DNA from: Nitrospirales bacterium
GTDB taxonomy: Bacteria > Nitrospirota > Nitrospiria > Nitrospirales > UBA8639
NCBI GenBank assembly: GCA_021604105.1
Contig: BQIW01000028.1
Location: 1-46,635, forward strand
Length of the DNA stretch: 46,635 nt
Reading direction: 5' to 3'
The position numbers and the translations under genes were made by a program. Shown one piece after another: positions 34,469 through 42,845 of this stretch. Below the pieces are notes generated by a model, which worked only from the letters and a program-made list of their open reading frames with translations, did not search any database and was not told where the DNA came from. Positions within the stretch are counted from its first letter, which is position 1. The number at the start of each line of letters is the position of its first letter.

Positions 34469-36975
34469 AAACTCTGAAGGCACTCTTTTTCGTGTTAATG
34501 ATTTTTCAAGGTTCCATAATGGTAGCTTCAGCTGAGCAAGTGATTAAGGGAGAGGTGTTGTTGGTGGAGGCGTCAGGTAATACGGAACCAGCCAGCCTAG
34601 TATCAGTGAGCTTGGCGGGAACGGGAAAAGCCACTGAAACCGATGATCTTGGGCAATTTATTTTTGATCTGCCGCCCCATCTCACATTTGGCAAAACGCT
34701 GACCTTTCGTGTGCAGAGAGAGATCAATCAAATATCCTGGCGGATTTGGGACCCCATCGACGGCACATTTCCTCTGCCTCGGAGCCTCTTCATCACCATC
34801 AAACTTCTGCCTCAAGGCTCAAAGAAATTCTGGACAGACGAATTTATTGAATATTACATCGCCAAAATCGCTGAGGAAGCCAAACGGGAGGTGAGGCCAA
34901 GCGTGGAAATTCCGGCGATCCAACCCAAAATTCAATTTGGGGCTCTCATTAAAGAATGGGCCAGTGAGTATGGATTCTCACCCAAAGAGGCTAAACAGCA
35001 AATCGATCAATGGGTAGCGGAAGTCAAGGTGAAACAGGAAGATTTTTTTAAGTTAGGACTTGCTGCCTATGCGGAACAACAATTTATCACAGCAGCAGAA
35101 TTGTTCGATACTTATGCCGAGAATCATGCCAAAGAATACGAGCAATTAGTGGACCAAGCCGAACCACATCGACAAAAGGCTATTCAAGGATACCGCAAAG
35201 CGGGAGACAGCCTTTACAGCAATTACCAGTTTGAGCAGGCTTTAAAGAAATATGAACACGCCCCGCTCTACATAAAAAAGGAGGAAGAACTCGAATTATG
35301 GGCAAATCTACAAATGGATATCGCCCAAGCCAATTGGGCCATTGGGGTGCGAACGAAAGGTCCGGCATTATATAAACATCTTCGACAAGCGAAAATGACC
35401 TATACCGAGGCGGGAACAGTGCATAAGAATCTAGGAAATGTGGAAGGATGGGCAGCTGCCCAAGTCGGTCTGGGAAATACCCTGAGTCAGGAGGGCATTC
35501 GGATAGGAGGAAAGGAGGGACAACAGCGCTTGGCCGAATCCATGAATGCGTTTCGCCAGGCCTTGACGGTCTACACTCATGATGCCTTTCCGCAGGACTG
35601 GGCCGCCACGCAGAACAATTTAGGGAATGTGCTGACCGAACAGGCCATTCGGCTGAACGGAACAGAAGGCCATCAACATTTAGCCCTGGCGGAGAAAGCG
35701 CTTCGCCAGGCCTTGACGATCTACACTCGTGATGCCTTCCCGCAGGACTGGGCGACCACGCAGAACAATTTAGGGAATGTCCTGACCGAACAGGGCATTC
35801 GGATGGCCAGTCAAGAAGGACAACGGTTTGTTGGCGAGGCCGTGAAGGCATTTCGGCAGACCTTGAAGATACGGACCCGTGAGGAGTATCCGCAGGACTG
35901 GGCGGCCACACAGAACAATTTGGGGAATGCCCTCACCGCACAGGGCATTCGACTGGGAGGTGAGGAGGGCCGCCAGCGCTTAAGCGAAGCGGTGAAAGCC
36001 TTTCAGCAGGCTCTAACGGTCTATACACGGAAAGAGTTGGCGCCAATGTGGGCCGCCACACAGAACAATTTAGGGAATGTCCTAACCGAACAGGGCATTC
36101 GGCTGAGCAGACCAGAAGGCCATCAACATTTAGCCCAGGCAGAGAAAGTGTTTCGCCAGGCCTTGACGGTCTACACTCGCGATGCATTCCCGCAGGACTG
36201 GTCCGCTACGCAGAACAATTTAGGGAATGTTTACCGGGAACAAGGTAGTCGGCACACCGGGGAAAAAGGTTGGACCCTCCTGGCGAAGGCGATCAGAGCT
36301 TTTGAACAAGCATTAGAAGTAAGGACGCTGGAAAGTACTCCTCGACCTTGGGCACAAACTCAAGTGGCCCTGGCCAGAACCGCGAGAGACATTGAGAACT
36401 GGGAACAGGCAATTGGAAGTTTTAGAAAAGTCATGTTGCTGTATCCTGACTATGCTGAAGCTTACCATAATCTCTATGCTATTTTTCACGATAAAATTTT
36501 TGCATATGATAAAGCCTTGGCCTTGACGTCTCAATGGTTGACCAATCATCCCAATGATCTGGTCGCACAGACCAACTTTGCAGAAGCCCATTTCACATCG
36601 GGTCAATTTGCCAAGACAATCCAACAAATAGCCAGTCTTCTGGAAAAACCGGAAGTTGTCCCCTCAACTCAAATTGCCCTTCGGTTGCTAAATATTGCGG
36701 CCCTGTTTGCCCAAGAAAAGGTTCATGAAGTTCCCCCTGAACTGGCGACCGTGAGATCCCTCCTGAGGCAACAACCTGAGGACTTTTCGCTAAAGTGGGA
36801 ATTCGCCGGAACCACACACTTCATTGTTCAGGATACACGTTTTAACTCTTCACGAGATCTTTTGCTCCCATTGTTTGAGGGATTTGAAGGAGACAAACTC
36901 CCAAACATGATGTTAGCCGTCGCGAATGCTCAAACATTTTTTATTTCCGCGGCCCCAAAAAAGGAACAACCCTAG
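34465..36975 (+). CDS. Exported TPR protein with Ig-like N-terminal domain
   Basis: An 836-residue protein. A signal peptide spans 1-23 (cleavage after ASA). Residues 26-115 resemble the same regulatory-like sandwich as the TIR partner (IKGEVLLVEASGN, DLGQFIFDLP). A helical linker runs to ~325. Residues 329-628 hold six units of exactly 50 residues, each D/.WAATQNNLGNVLTEQGIRL...F.QALTVYTRDAFPQ, a TPR-like array. Further ordinary TPRs follow (AIGSFRKVMLLYPDYAEAYHNL, 670-760). The start overlaps the TIR stop (ATGA), implying coupled translation and interaction. It likely binds a ligand or partner in the periplasm. Confidence 0.85.
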   Translation: MKTLKALFFVLMIFQGSIMVASAEQVIKGEVLLVEASGNTEPASLVSVSLAGTGKATETDDLGQFIFDLPPHLTFGKTLTFRVQREINQISWRIWDPIDGTFPLPRSLFITIKLLPQGSKKFWTDEFIEYYIAKIAEEAKREVRPSVEIPAIQPKIQFGALIKEWASEYGFSPKEAKQQIDQWVAEVKVKQEDFFKLGLAAYAEQQFITAAELFDTYAENHAKEYEQLVDQAEPHRQKAIQGYRKAGDSLYSNYQFEQALKKYEHAPLYIKKEEELELWANLQMDIAQANWAIGVRTKGPALYKHLRQAKMTYTEAGTVHKNLGNVEGWAAAQVGLGNTLSQEGIRIGGKEGQQRLAESMNAFRQALTVYTHDAFPQDWAATQNNLGNVLTEQAIRLNGTEGHQHLALAEKALRQALTIYTRDAFPQDWATTQNNLGNVLTEQGIRMASQEGQRFVGEAVKAFRQTLKIRTREEYPQDWAATQNNLGNALTAQGIRLGGEEGRQRLSEAVKAFQQALTVYTRKELAPMWAATQNNLGNVLTEQGIRLSRPEGHQHLAQAEKVFRQALTVYTRDAFPQDWSATQNNLGNVYREQGSRHTGEKGWTLLAKAIRAFEQALEVRTLESTPRPWAQTQVALARTARDIENWEQAIGSFRKVMLLYPDYAEAYHNLYAIFHDKIFAYDKALALTSQWLTNHPNDLVAQTNFAEAHFTSGQFAKTIQQIASLLEKPEVVPSTQIALRLLNIAALFAQEKVHEVPPELATVRSLLRQQPEDFSLKWEFAGTTHFIVQDTRFNSSRDLLLPLFEGFEGDKLPNMMLAVANAQTFFISAAPKKEQP
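35449..36348 (+). repeat. Six in-frame 150-bp tandem repeats
   Basis: Units start at 35449, 35599, 35749, 35899, 36049 and 36199, each exactly 150 bases, marked by CAGAACAATTTAGGGAATGT in most copies. They encode the 50-residue TPR-like units. Strong DNA-level similarity suggests recent expansion or homogenisation. Confidence 0.88.
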
Positions 36976-36998
36976 GGTATAAACATTCTTGGATTCAA

Positions 36999-37281
36999 CC
37001 CACTAGCGCAACGGATGGGTTCATGACAAGCCAGACTTGATCCAGGGTTTTGAACCCAAGAGCTTTTTTGGGGGCGACGAGCGCATCCGGTCATTGATTT
37101 CTTCCGGACTCCACTTTTCCTGCAGCAGGTGACGCAGTTCCATGTCGCACCAGCAATGCGTCCTCGGGTGTTTGTGCATCGCCGGATATGGGCGAAGCGA
37201 TGAGTCGGTTGTGGGCAAAAGCCCCGCACCCTTGATACCACAGCATTTCACGGCCACGGGTGAATTGTGGACACCAACCAC
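36999..37281 (-). pseudogene. IS30-family transposase remnant
   Basis: In one frame, LLQEKWSPEEI recalls the IS30 WSPEQI block. In another frame, PKKALGFKTLDQVWLVMNPSVALVG matches the IS30 C-terminal end (RKALGFKTP..VF...NPSVAL). The two lie only a few residues apart, so the DDE catalytic core has been deleted, and a frameshift separates them. It sits right after the TPR gene (24 bases). No terminal inverted repeats recognised. Confidence 0.65.
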
Positions 37282-37762
37282 GTGGACAATCTCCTGACAG
37301 GGATGCCCCGTTTCAACACTGTATCCGACAGCGTTGCTACAGGGTCCATGGTGTGTAGGATCTCATAAGCGCTTCTCTTCCTGGCCGGTCAAGGTGATTC
37401 GTTCTTAAATGCAGTCGTACAATGTGAAGGCCACAGGTAGAAAAGTGTGATAGAGGCAAGCCTACCTCAAAGCATCCAAAAAGATACATTCACGTATCCA
37501 TTTCGATACCTTTTTTTGAATACAGTTAAACTAAATTGGATTGAATAGTTTCGTTGGGAACACGGACGACGTTGGATTTAAAAGACGTTTATCCTACAAT
37601 AAAATCATCATGTAGTAACTGTTCCTCATGTAAGAGCATCGGACCCATTGGCATATATTGTGCCTATTTTTAAAGAGAATGGTTCCCATCGCAATGGTCT
37701 GAAACATGCGTTGATTCAACAAGCCAGGGTGAGAGAAGAGCCCACAGCCACCTGATGAAGAT
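37282..37762. other. Gene-free stretch
   Basis: About 480 AT-rich bases between the transposase remnant and the lipoprotein genes. Presumably the promoter region of the lipoprotein-caspase group. No gene or repeat identified. Confidence 0.35.
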
Positions 37763-38122
37763 ATGAACAATTTTTCCTTTGTTCTCAAAACTGGACTGCT
37801 CGGATTAACAGGTGTATTTGCGCTTACCTCCTGTATCGTGACCCGTCATCCTTTCGGCATCATGAATTCTACCAAACCCCTATCACCACACTATGTGATT
37901 TTGGATGAGGTTGAACGGTCCACCTGCAGTCCGTGGTTTTTATTAATTCCATTTGGTAGTAAAACTTCCACTGAAGACATCATTACTGACCTCATAAAGG
38001 AAAACGGGGCAGATGCCCTTGTCGGAGTGACAGTAGAAAATAAAAAATCCTTGTTTTTTATTCCAATCATGGGGAATGACTGTACCATTGTAAAAGGTCA
38101 GGCTGTGAGGGCTTTGTCTTGA
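37763..38122 (+). CDS. TRL-like lipoprotein 1
   Basis: A 119-residue protein resembling the TRL-like family. The signal ends in ALTSC (lipobox Cys24). The body has the family layout: a VILDEVERSTCSPWFLLIPFG strand pair with a cysteine, an EDIITDLIKENGADALVGVTV segment, and a closing CTIVKGQAVR with a second conserved cysteine. Function is unknown. It is followed by a paralogue whose TTG start overlaps its TGA stop. Confidence 0.68.
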   Translation: MNNFSFVLKTGLLGLTGVFALTSCIVTRHPFGIMNSTKPLSPHYVILDEVERSTCSPWFLLIPFGSKTSTEDIITDLIKENGADALVGVTVENKKSLFFIPIMGNDCTIVKGQAVRALS

Positions 38123-38493
38123 ATCTACCAATAAATCAACCTCAGAGTTTGGATAGTACTGTATGGACATTCATGTCGTGGGTTATCGTAACTATTTCAT
38201 TAGTCAGCTTCCTGGGCTGTACTTATCCTGGAGGTTTCGCACCTTCTACCATTCCTGTTCCTGAGCGTTATGTGGCACTAGGTCCCGAAGAAGAAGGTTC
38301 TTCTTGTGGCTATGGAATTCTGATACTCCCTTTGACAAGTCCAAATTCAGTTCCTGAAATCATTGATGAAATGATAAAAACTAAAGGAGGAGATGCCCTA
38401 GTTAATGTTTCTTCAGAGTCTTCCTCAACTTTTTTTCTTTTGGGTTTTGCGAATTGTGTGAATATTCGTGGGACGGTTGTCCGATTTGACTAA
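38119..38493 (+). CDS. TRL-like lipoprotein 2
   Basis: A 124-residue paralogue of the preceding protein: YVALGPEEEGSSCGYGILILPL, then IIDEMIKTKGGDALVNVS and NCVNIRGTVVRF align block by block. The lipobox is SFLGC. The TTG start at 38119 overlaps the previous stop and has GAGGG about 8 bases before it; ATG 38173 would give a shorter signal. A tandem duplication within an operon that ends with the caspase gene, 59 bases on. Confidence 0.65.
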   Translation: MNLPINQPQSLDSTVWTFMSWVIVTISLVSFLGCTYPGGFAPSTIPVPERYVALGPEEEGSSCGYGILILPLTSPNSVPEIIDEMIKTKGGDALVNVSSESSSTFFLLGFANCVNIRGTVVRFD

Positions 38494-38552
38494 TCGAATA
38501 CCGTAAGTTACGTAGAGAATGGACCTTCTGGAAAATAAAAGGGCAAGATTCA

Positions 38553-40037
38553 ATGAGGAATAACTTTCTTTCCATTTTGTGTCTGATAAGTTTCCCCATC
38601 TTGAGTAGTTGTAGTTCTACTGAACTGAAACCCATTGATCTAAAGCCTCGCGATGCTCATCAAGTTCCAGTCTCAATAGCGGTAGCTCCATTTAATACGG
38701 AAAAACTGACCTACGAAGACAGACCCATTGACAAAGATTATGGAATGGTCTTGCAGAAGGCTATGTACGATGCGTTGAGTCGAACAAACATGTTCAATGA
38801 AGTCATCCTATTGAACAATGATAACCTCACCCAAGATTTGGAGTTTTTCCGCCTAGAGGCGAAAAAAAAAGGAGTAGATCTCATTTTGGTAGGGGAGGTT
38901 GAGGATATTAGGGTGGACACCCCAGGGTTTATAGATGGCCTGGAGTATGATGTATCCATTAAGTTACGAGCAGATCTTTATCATGTTCTGACTCAAAATC
39001 ATATCTGGCGAAAGTCCGATATCGTTAATACGTCGAGAGACGGACTTCCTAGTACTGACCAAGTGGTGGTTGATACAGTTCAGGAAATTTTACGCTCTGT
39101 AGTTGTTCGATCGGCCACTGCGGGGTTAATGGCCCCCTTATTGGTTTATCTTCAAAATAAGTACCAGGAGTATGACCCAAATGTGGCCCACGACCCCTTC
39201 GGAACGGCCAGTGATGCTCGGATTGATGAGAAATTGGCCCCGGTCTTTGTTTCGATGCCTCCCCAGAACTCGTCATTTGCCGTGGTCATTGGAATTGAAG
39301 CCTACCAACGATTTCCAAGGGTAGAATATGCCATTCGCGACTCGGAACAAATCAAGAAATACCTTATGCAATCTTTGGGATATCCCGAAAAAAATATCGT
39401 CATACTAAGGAATGAAGACGCTTCAAGAAGTCAAATGGTAGCCAGAATTGAAAAGTGGCTTCCTTCTAAAGTGGGGAATAAACCAGACGCGAGGGTCTTT
39501 GTGTACTACGGCGGACATGGGACTTATGATATAGCTACCAATAGTGCCTATTTGGTCCCTTACGATGGGGATCTAACCTACCCTGAAGATACAACGTATT
39601 CTCTAGAACGATTGTATGAAAAACTGGGAAAATTGCCCGCCAATCAGGTTACGGTTGTGATCGATTCGTGTTTTTCCGGAGTAGGAGGGAGATCGATTAT
39701 TAAACCTGGGACAAGAGCCAATCTGACTGATATGAATACACCGAAGGTGACAAGTCCTAATTTGATTGTATTCACAGCTTCGGCCGCCAACGAAGTTAGC
39801 TCTGCCTACGCAGGAAAGCGGCATGGGCTATTTACCTATTTTTTTCTCAAAGGGTTGCAAGGTCATGCTGATTTGAACGGAGATGGGGTTGTGAGTTTCA
39901 AAGAAGAGCACTCATACGTTCGGGACAAGGTAGAAACTGAAGCCAGAAGGGACAACCGAGATCAAACACCACAACTTGTCGCTTCCCCCGATGCTGTAAT
40001 GAGCCATATCGATCGTCCACTTGCTACTTTAAAGTGA
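38553..40037 (+). CDS. Caspase-like (peptidase C14) lipoprotein with EF-hand loop
   Basis: A 494-residue protein. The lipobox is ILSSC (Cys20). Residues ~35-200 resemble a LpoB/GNA1162-type lipoprotein domain (VSIAVAPFNTE, ILVGEVEDIR). A caspase/metacaspase domain spans ~240-435: FAVVIGIEAY, VFVYYGGHG with catalytic His322, and VVIDSCFSG with Cys373. After it comes a canonical 12-residue calcium loop, D440 to E451 (DLNGDGVVSFKE). Metacaspases cut after Arg/Lys and often need calcium. It should sit on the periplasmic face of a membrane. No inhibitor or substrate gene is obvious; TIR and TPR genes are 3-5 kb upstream. Confidence 0.88.
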   Translation: MRNNFLSILCLISFPILSSCSSTELKPIDLKPRDAHQVPVSIAVAPFNTEKLTYEDRPIDKDYGMVLQKAMYDALSRTNMFNEVILLNNDNLTQDLEFFRLEAKKKGVDLILVGEVEDIRVDTPGFIDGLEYDVSIKLRADLYHVLTQNHIWRKSDIVNTSRDGLPSTDQVVVDTVQEILRSVVVRSATAGLMAPLLVYLQNKYQEYDPNVAHDPFGTASDARIDEKLAPVFVSMPPQNSSFAVVIGIEAYQRFPRVEYAIRDSEQIKKYLMQSLGYPEKNIVILRNEDASRSQMVARIEKWLPSKVGNKPDARVFVYYGGHGTYDIATNSAYLVPYDGDLTYPEDTTYSLERLYEKLGKLPANQVTVVIDSCFSGVGGRSIIKPGTRANLTDMNTPKVTSPNLIVFTASAANEVSSAYAGKRHGLFTYFFLKGLQGHADLNGDGVVSFKEEHSYVRDKVETEARRDNRDQTPQLVASPDAVMSHIDRPLATLK

Positions 40038-40318
40038 CTAAAATACACAATTCCCCTTTGCCCCATGGGCAGGTTTGTCAAAGTAAGGGGAGATTCCTTC
40101 ATCTAGGTCTTCCGAATCACACCCACCGATCGATGTATTTGAATTTTATCTTGAACCAGAGGGATAGCGGCAGTAATAGGACTTTTTGAAGTCTACCCTT
40201 GTCACCTGCCCGGTTGGGCAAATCTGCCTTTTCGCCGCCAATCAATGATTCTTCTCTTTTGAGTCTATGGCATTCATTGATGCCCAACAGTTCTCTTGAC
40301 TAAGTAGCTTACAAATTC
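40038..40318. other. Gene-free stretch
   Basis: About 280 bases downstream of the caspase gene. A rough inverted pair (TCCCCTTTG near 40052, CAAAGTAAGGGGA near 40079-40091) could form a terminator-like hairpin. No gene seen. Confidence 0.3.
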
Positions 40319-40455
40319 TTCCAGCTCAATCGAAAGTCATGGGTTTGCATGGAATCCGGTCTACCTTTCCTTTGGTCTTCCAACGCCGGCAGGAGACGAT
40401 ACTGAAGTGCGTTGAATTTTTGGATGGGAAGCGTTGAATGACCAATGGGACACAA
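40319..40455 (-). pseudogene. Internally deleted DUF488 remnant
   Basis: Read on the minus strand: LCPIGHSTLPIQKFNA joined directly to LQYRLLPALEDQRKGRPDSM. The first block matches the WTIGHSTRPIEEF motif and the second the GLQYRHMPELGGRRKTRPDS block of the intact protein at 32340-32954. About 35 residues between them and everything after about 45 codons are missing. A dead fragment. Confidence 0.65.
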
Positions 40456-40494
40456 CCTTGCCAAAATCCATTATCACTTAGAGGTAGTGCCAGA

Positions 40495-40710
40495 ATGTTA
40501 GATACCTATTTCCCAGAATTCAGAAATGAGGGAATATTCGATTTGATCATTACCTCTCCACCCTAAGGTGATTTCCATACCACGGTGCAATATGGCGGAA
40601 TGTCTGTAATTTGTCTCGGAGGAATAAGACATCTAAATGGATTGACCTACTATGTTTTTCGGGGCGCGAAAATCGACAACAACTCCCTAGGTGGAGCCTT
40701 GAGTTAAGTC
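40495..40710 (+). pseudogene. DNA methyltransferase remnant with stop in TSPPY motif
   Basis: From ATG 40495: LDTYFPEFRNEGIFDLIITSPP, then TAA (40564-40566), then in the same frame GDFHTTVQYGGMSVICLGGI to a stop near 40708. This is the motif IV region of an N4/N6 amino-methyltransferase, where TSPPYGD is expected; the tyrosine codon has become TAA. The SAM-binding part is not found nearby. With the adjacent DUF488 remnant it marks a decayed island end. Confidence 0.65.
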
Positions 40711-41071
40711 TAACCAAAAACATTAACGAATTGGAAAGTAATTGAAGTACGTGAGCACCGGCATGGAAGTGAGGCAATCCCAGCGAGTGATAACGTAAAA
40801 CGGTTTCTCTTAAGGGTTCAGGACTCATTCTATCTTCTTCCCGTATTAGAAATAAGCCATCCAAGCATTAGGGTTTTCTGAATCACTGTCAAAAAGCTCT
40901 GACTTCCATCGGAATTAGGGCGCTGGCTTCACCGGCAGGCCCCCTTTCTGAAGGAAACATATCGATAGCCTCAGTTTCCAGCTCCCCGTATCTCTCAGCC
41001 AACCAGATAGTTCATTCCTTCTGAATCAATATTGTGAACTAACAGTCTAAATTATAAGCTAGGACTGCCCC

Positions 41072-41407
41072 ATGGATTTAACAGATCTAATTTAACGCGA
41101 ATTTGAAGCGGCCGTGGCGGCGTGTAAGATCGCCAGACGGCAAGGCACGCGTGTGTGCCAACGGACCGTGGTACTTGCCGTTGAAGCCTGGTTGGCGCTT
41201 CAGTCTGACCAACACTTTGGCAGGGATGCGTTGGCGCCTCTTCGCCGGATTCAGCAGGACCTGTCCATGTCGTTTCCTGTGCGTCAGGAGACTGAAGGCT
41301 TGAGCACGACCATTACCATGAAGAACTCAGCCCCATTAACGACCGCTCCCATCGATGACGCCCAAATCATTATTGTGGACCTCATTGCTATGAAGCTAAA
41401 GCCATAA
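41072..41407 (+). pseudogene. Small hypothetical gene with stop at codon 8
   Basis: From ATG 41072 the frame reads MDLTDLI, then TAA (41093-41095), then REFEAAVAACKIARRQGTR and on for ~100 residues to 41407. A CAA (Gln) to TAA change would explain this. The later part is protein-like (VVLAVEAWLALQSD). A GTG at 41114 could restart translation, giving 97 residues. I do not recognise the family. Confidence 0.5.
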
Positions 41408-41432
41408 CACATCGCACCAGTTTTTTATCGTG

Positions 41433-42113
41433 TTACGCCAGGTAGGCGGCCAGGATTCCCGAGAGGACAATGCCGTCAAAGGTGCCGGCTCCCCCGATGC
41501 TGGCCATGCCGGTCGCGATTCGCGGGATCTCCCGTATGTGCAAAATATCAGCACCCAAGAGGGGACCGAACACCCCTGCAACAAAGGCTACCGATGGTGC
41601 TTCAGCCGGGGCAAAGAGTAGTGCTGTCAGGGCTGCCACCAGTGGGGGCACCAATGCCGGCATGGCGATACCAATCCCTTCAACCGGCTTAGCCAGCCGA
41701 TAACACACACCAGTATTGATCGCTACCGCCAGCACGATCGGGAAGAGGTAGATCCAGGAGTCCCCCAGAATTTGAAAAATTTCATACACGGCCACCAGCG
41801 TGGGAACGACGCAGCCTCCCAGATTCACGGCCAGGATAGTTTCCCGCGGGCTTCTTTGAAGGTGGGACCCAATGTCCAGAAAGCCAAACAGGGGGTAGGG
41901 GTGAGCGATCACTTCATCCTGACGAGCAATACGTGTAATGGGAATATTGACGACACTCCCCAGGAAAATTCCCACGATCACAAGAATGGCGACAGAGGGG
42001 TCCAATCGCAGTTTGACCAGGGCCAGGCCCATAAACTGGGCAAACACGAGTGGAAGCAGGAATAGGAGCAGCAGAAACAGGAAAATAGGAAGGCAGCCCA
42101 ATCGTCCGTTCAT
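41433..42113 (-). CDS. DUF1614 family membrane protein
   Basis: A 226-residue polytopic membrane protein with about six helices (for example IFLFLLLLFLLPLVFAQFMGLA, VAILVIVGIFLGSVVNIPI, IYLFPIVLAVAINTGVCY, ALVPPLVAALTALLFAPA). Conserved polar blocks between helices include NIPI, AVNLGGCVVP, GPLLGADIL and the C-terminal SIGGAGTFDGIVLSGILAAYLA, which I know from the DUF1614 family. The function is unknown. It is convergent with the small disrupted gene. Confidence 0.78.
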   Translation of the reverse strand: MNGRLGCLPIFLFLLLLFLLPLVFAQFMGLALVKLRLDPSVAILVIVGIFLGSVVNIPITRIARQDEVIAHPYPLFGFLDIGSHLQRSPRETILAVNLGGCVVPTLVAVYEIFQILGDSWIYLFPIVLAVAINTGVCYRLAKPVEGIGIAMPALVPPLVAALTALLFAPAEAPSVAFVAGVFGPLLGADILHIREIPRIATGMASIGGAGTFDGIVLSGILAAYLA

Positions 42114-42284
42114 GGGAGAAATTCCAGTCCTGTCCGGCCGTTAATTTGAAAAATGGTGCTAACCAAATTCAGGGAACTTGGCACGTGCATAAGCAAACAA
42201 TAAGACCTGACGTCGGAAAGAAGACGGCCTATTTTCCAATCGGCTTGTCGGTCCCGGATTTATCGAACTTGCTTCCACGAACAC

Positions 42285-42419
42285 TTAACGCCGGATCAAT
42301 CGAATCCATCGCCACATATTCACCAGGCTGAAGAGTGAGGAGGCGACGTAGGTGATGGCAGCGGCGGTGAGGATCCGTTTGGCGCCATGCAAATCCGGAG
42401 GGGACAGGTAGCCGCCTTC
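42285..42419 (-). pseudogene. 3'-end fragment of a zinc metallopeptidase gene (duplicate)
   Basis: 135 bases encoding the last ~44 residues (EGGYLSPPDLHGAKRIL to MWRWIRLIRR plus stop) of the metallopeptidase at 43415-44098. I count about six differences in 135 bases, one changing the stop from TAG to TAA. Nothing of the rest of the gene is here. It forms a direct repeat with 43415-43549 and flanks the toxin-antitoxin pair. Confidence 0.85.
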
Positions 42420-42568
42420 TGGGAAGATCATATTCCGCTCGTCGGCCCCCCCGCCTTACAGCAACGAGCTGGCATCTTCTTCTCATACCGTTCAACGATA
42501 CAAATAAACCAGTATTCCGCATGACCGATACGTTGAAGAAACAGCTCCATTGATGGATGCCAGATCAC

Positions 42569-42589
42569 ATGCTATCATAATGATAGCAT
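42569..42589. promoter_or_regulatory. Probable operator of the fitAB/vapBC pair
   Basis: Two perfect 10-bp arms (ATGCTATCAT and ATGATAGCAT) around one central base. Located 22 bases before the antitoxin ATG. Ribbon-helix-helix antitoxins of this group bind such inverted repeats with the toxin. Role inferred from place and symmetry. Confidence 0.72.
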
Positions 42590-42611
42590 TTTTTAAATAT
42601 TGGAGGAGACG

Positions 42612-42845
42612 ATGGCACAGGTTTTAGTTCGACAACTTGACGAGAAAATCGTAGATCGACTCAAGAAACGTGCTCAGGAACATGGGCGGTCCCTTGAATC
42701 GGAGGTCAGAACGATTTTGGAAGAAGCCGTGCCTGATTATGAGGGAGCATGGAAACGAATAGAACAGTTTCACAAGCGGTTAAAGAAGTCCGGCCGGACG
42801 TTCAGCGATAGTACAGAGCTAATCCGGGAGGATCGAGATCGTTGA
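42612..42845 (+). CDS. FitA/VapB-type antitoxin
   Basis: A 77-residue antitoxin. The N-terminus MAQVLVRQLDEKIVDRLKKRAQEHGRSLESEVRTILEEA is an Arc/FitA ribbon-helix-helix. The C-terminal half, which would wrap the toxin, is basic then polar. ATG 42612 has GGAGGAG six bases before it. The stop overlaps the toxin start by four bases. Together they would bind the upstream palindrome. Confidence 0.88.
   Translation: MAQVLVRQLDEKIVDRLKKRAQEHGRSLESEVRTILEEAVPDYEGAWKRIEQFHKRLKKSGRTFSDSTELIREDRDR

Noticed and set aside
35449-36348. CRISPR-like array from regular repeats
   Set aside because: Units are 150 bp, contiguous and in frame within one gene; there are no unique spacers.
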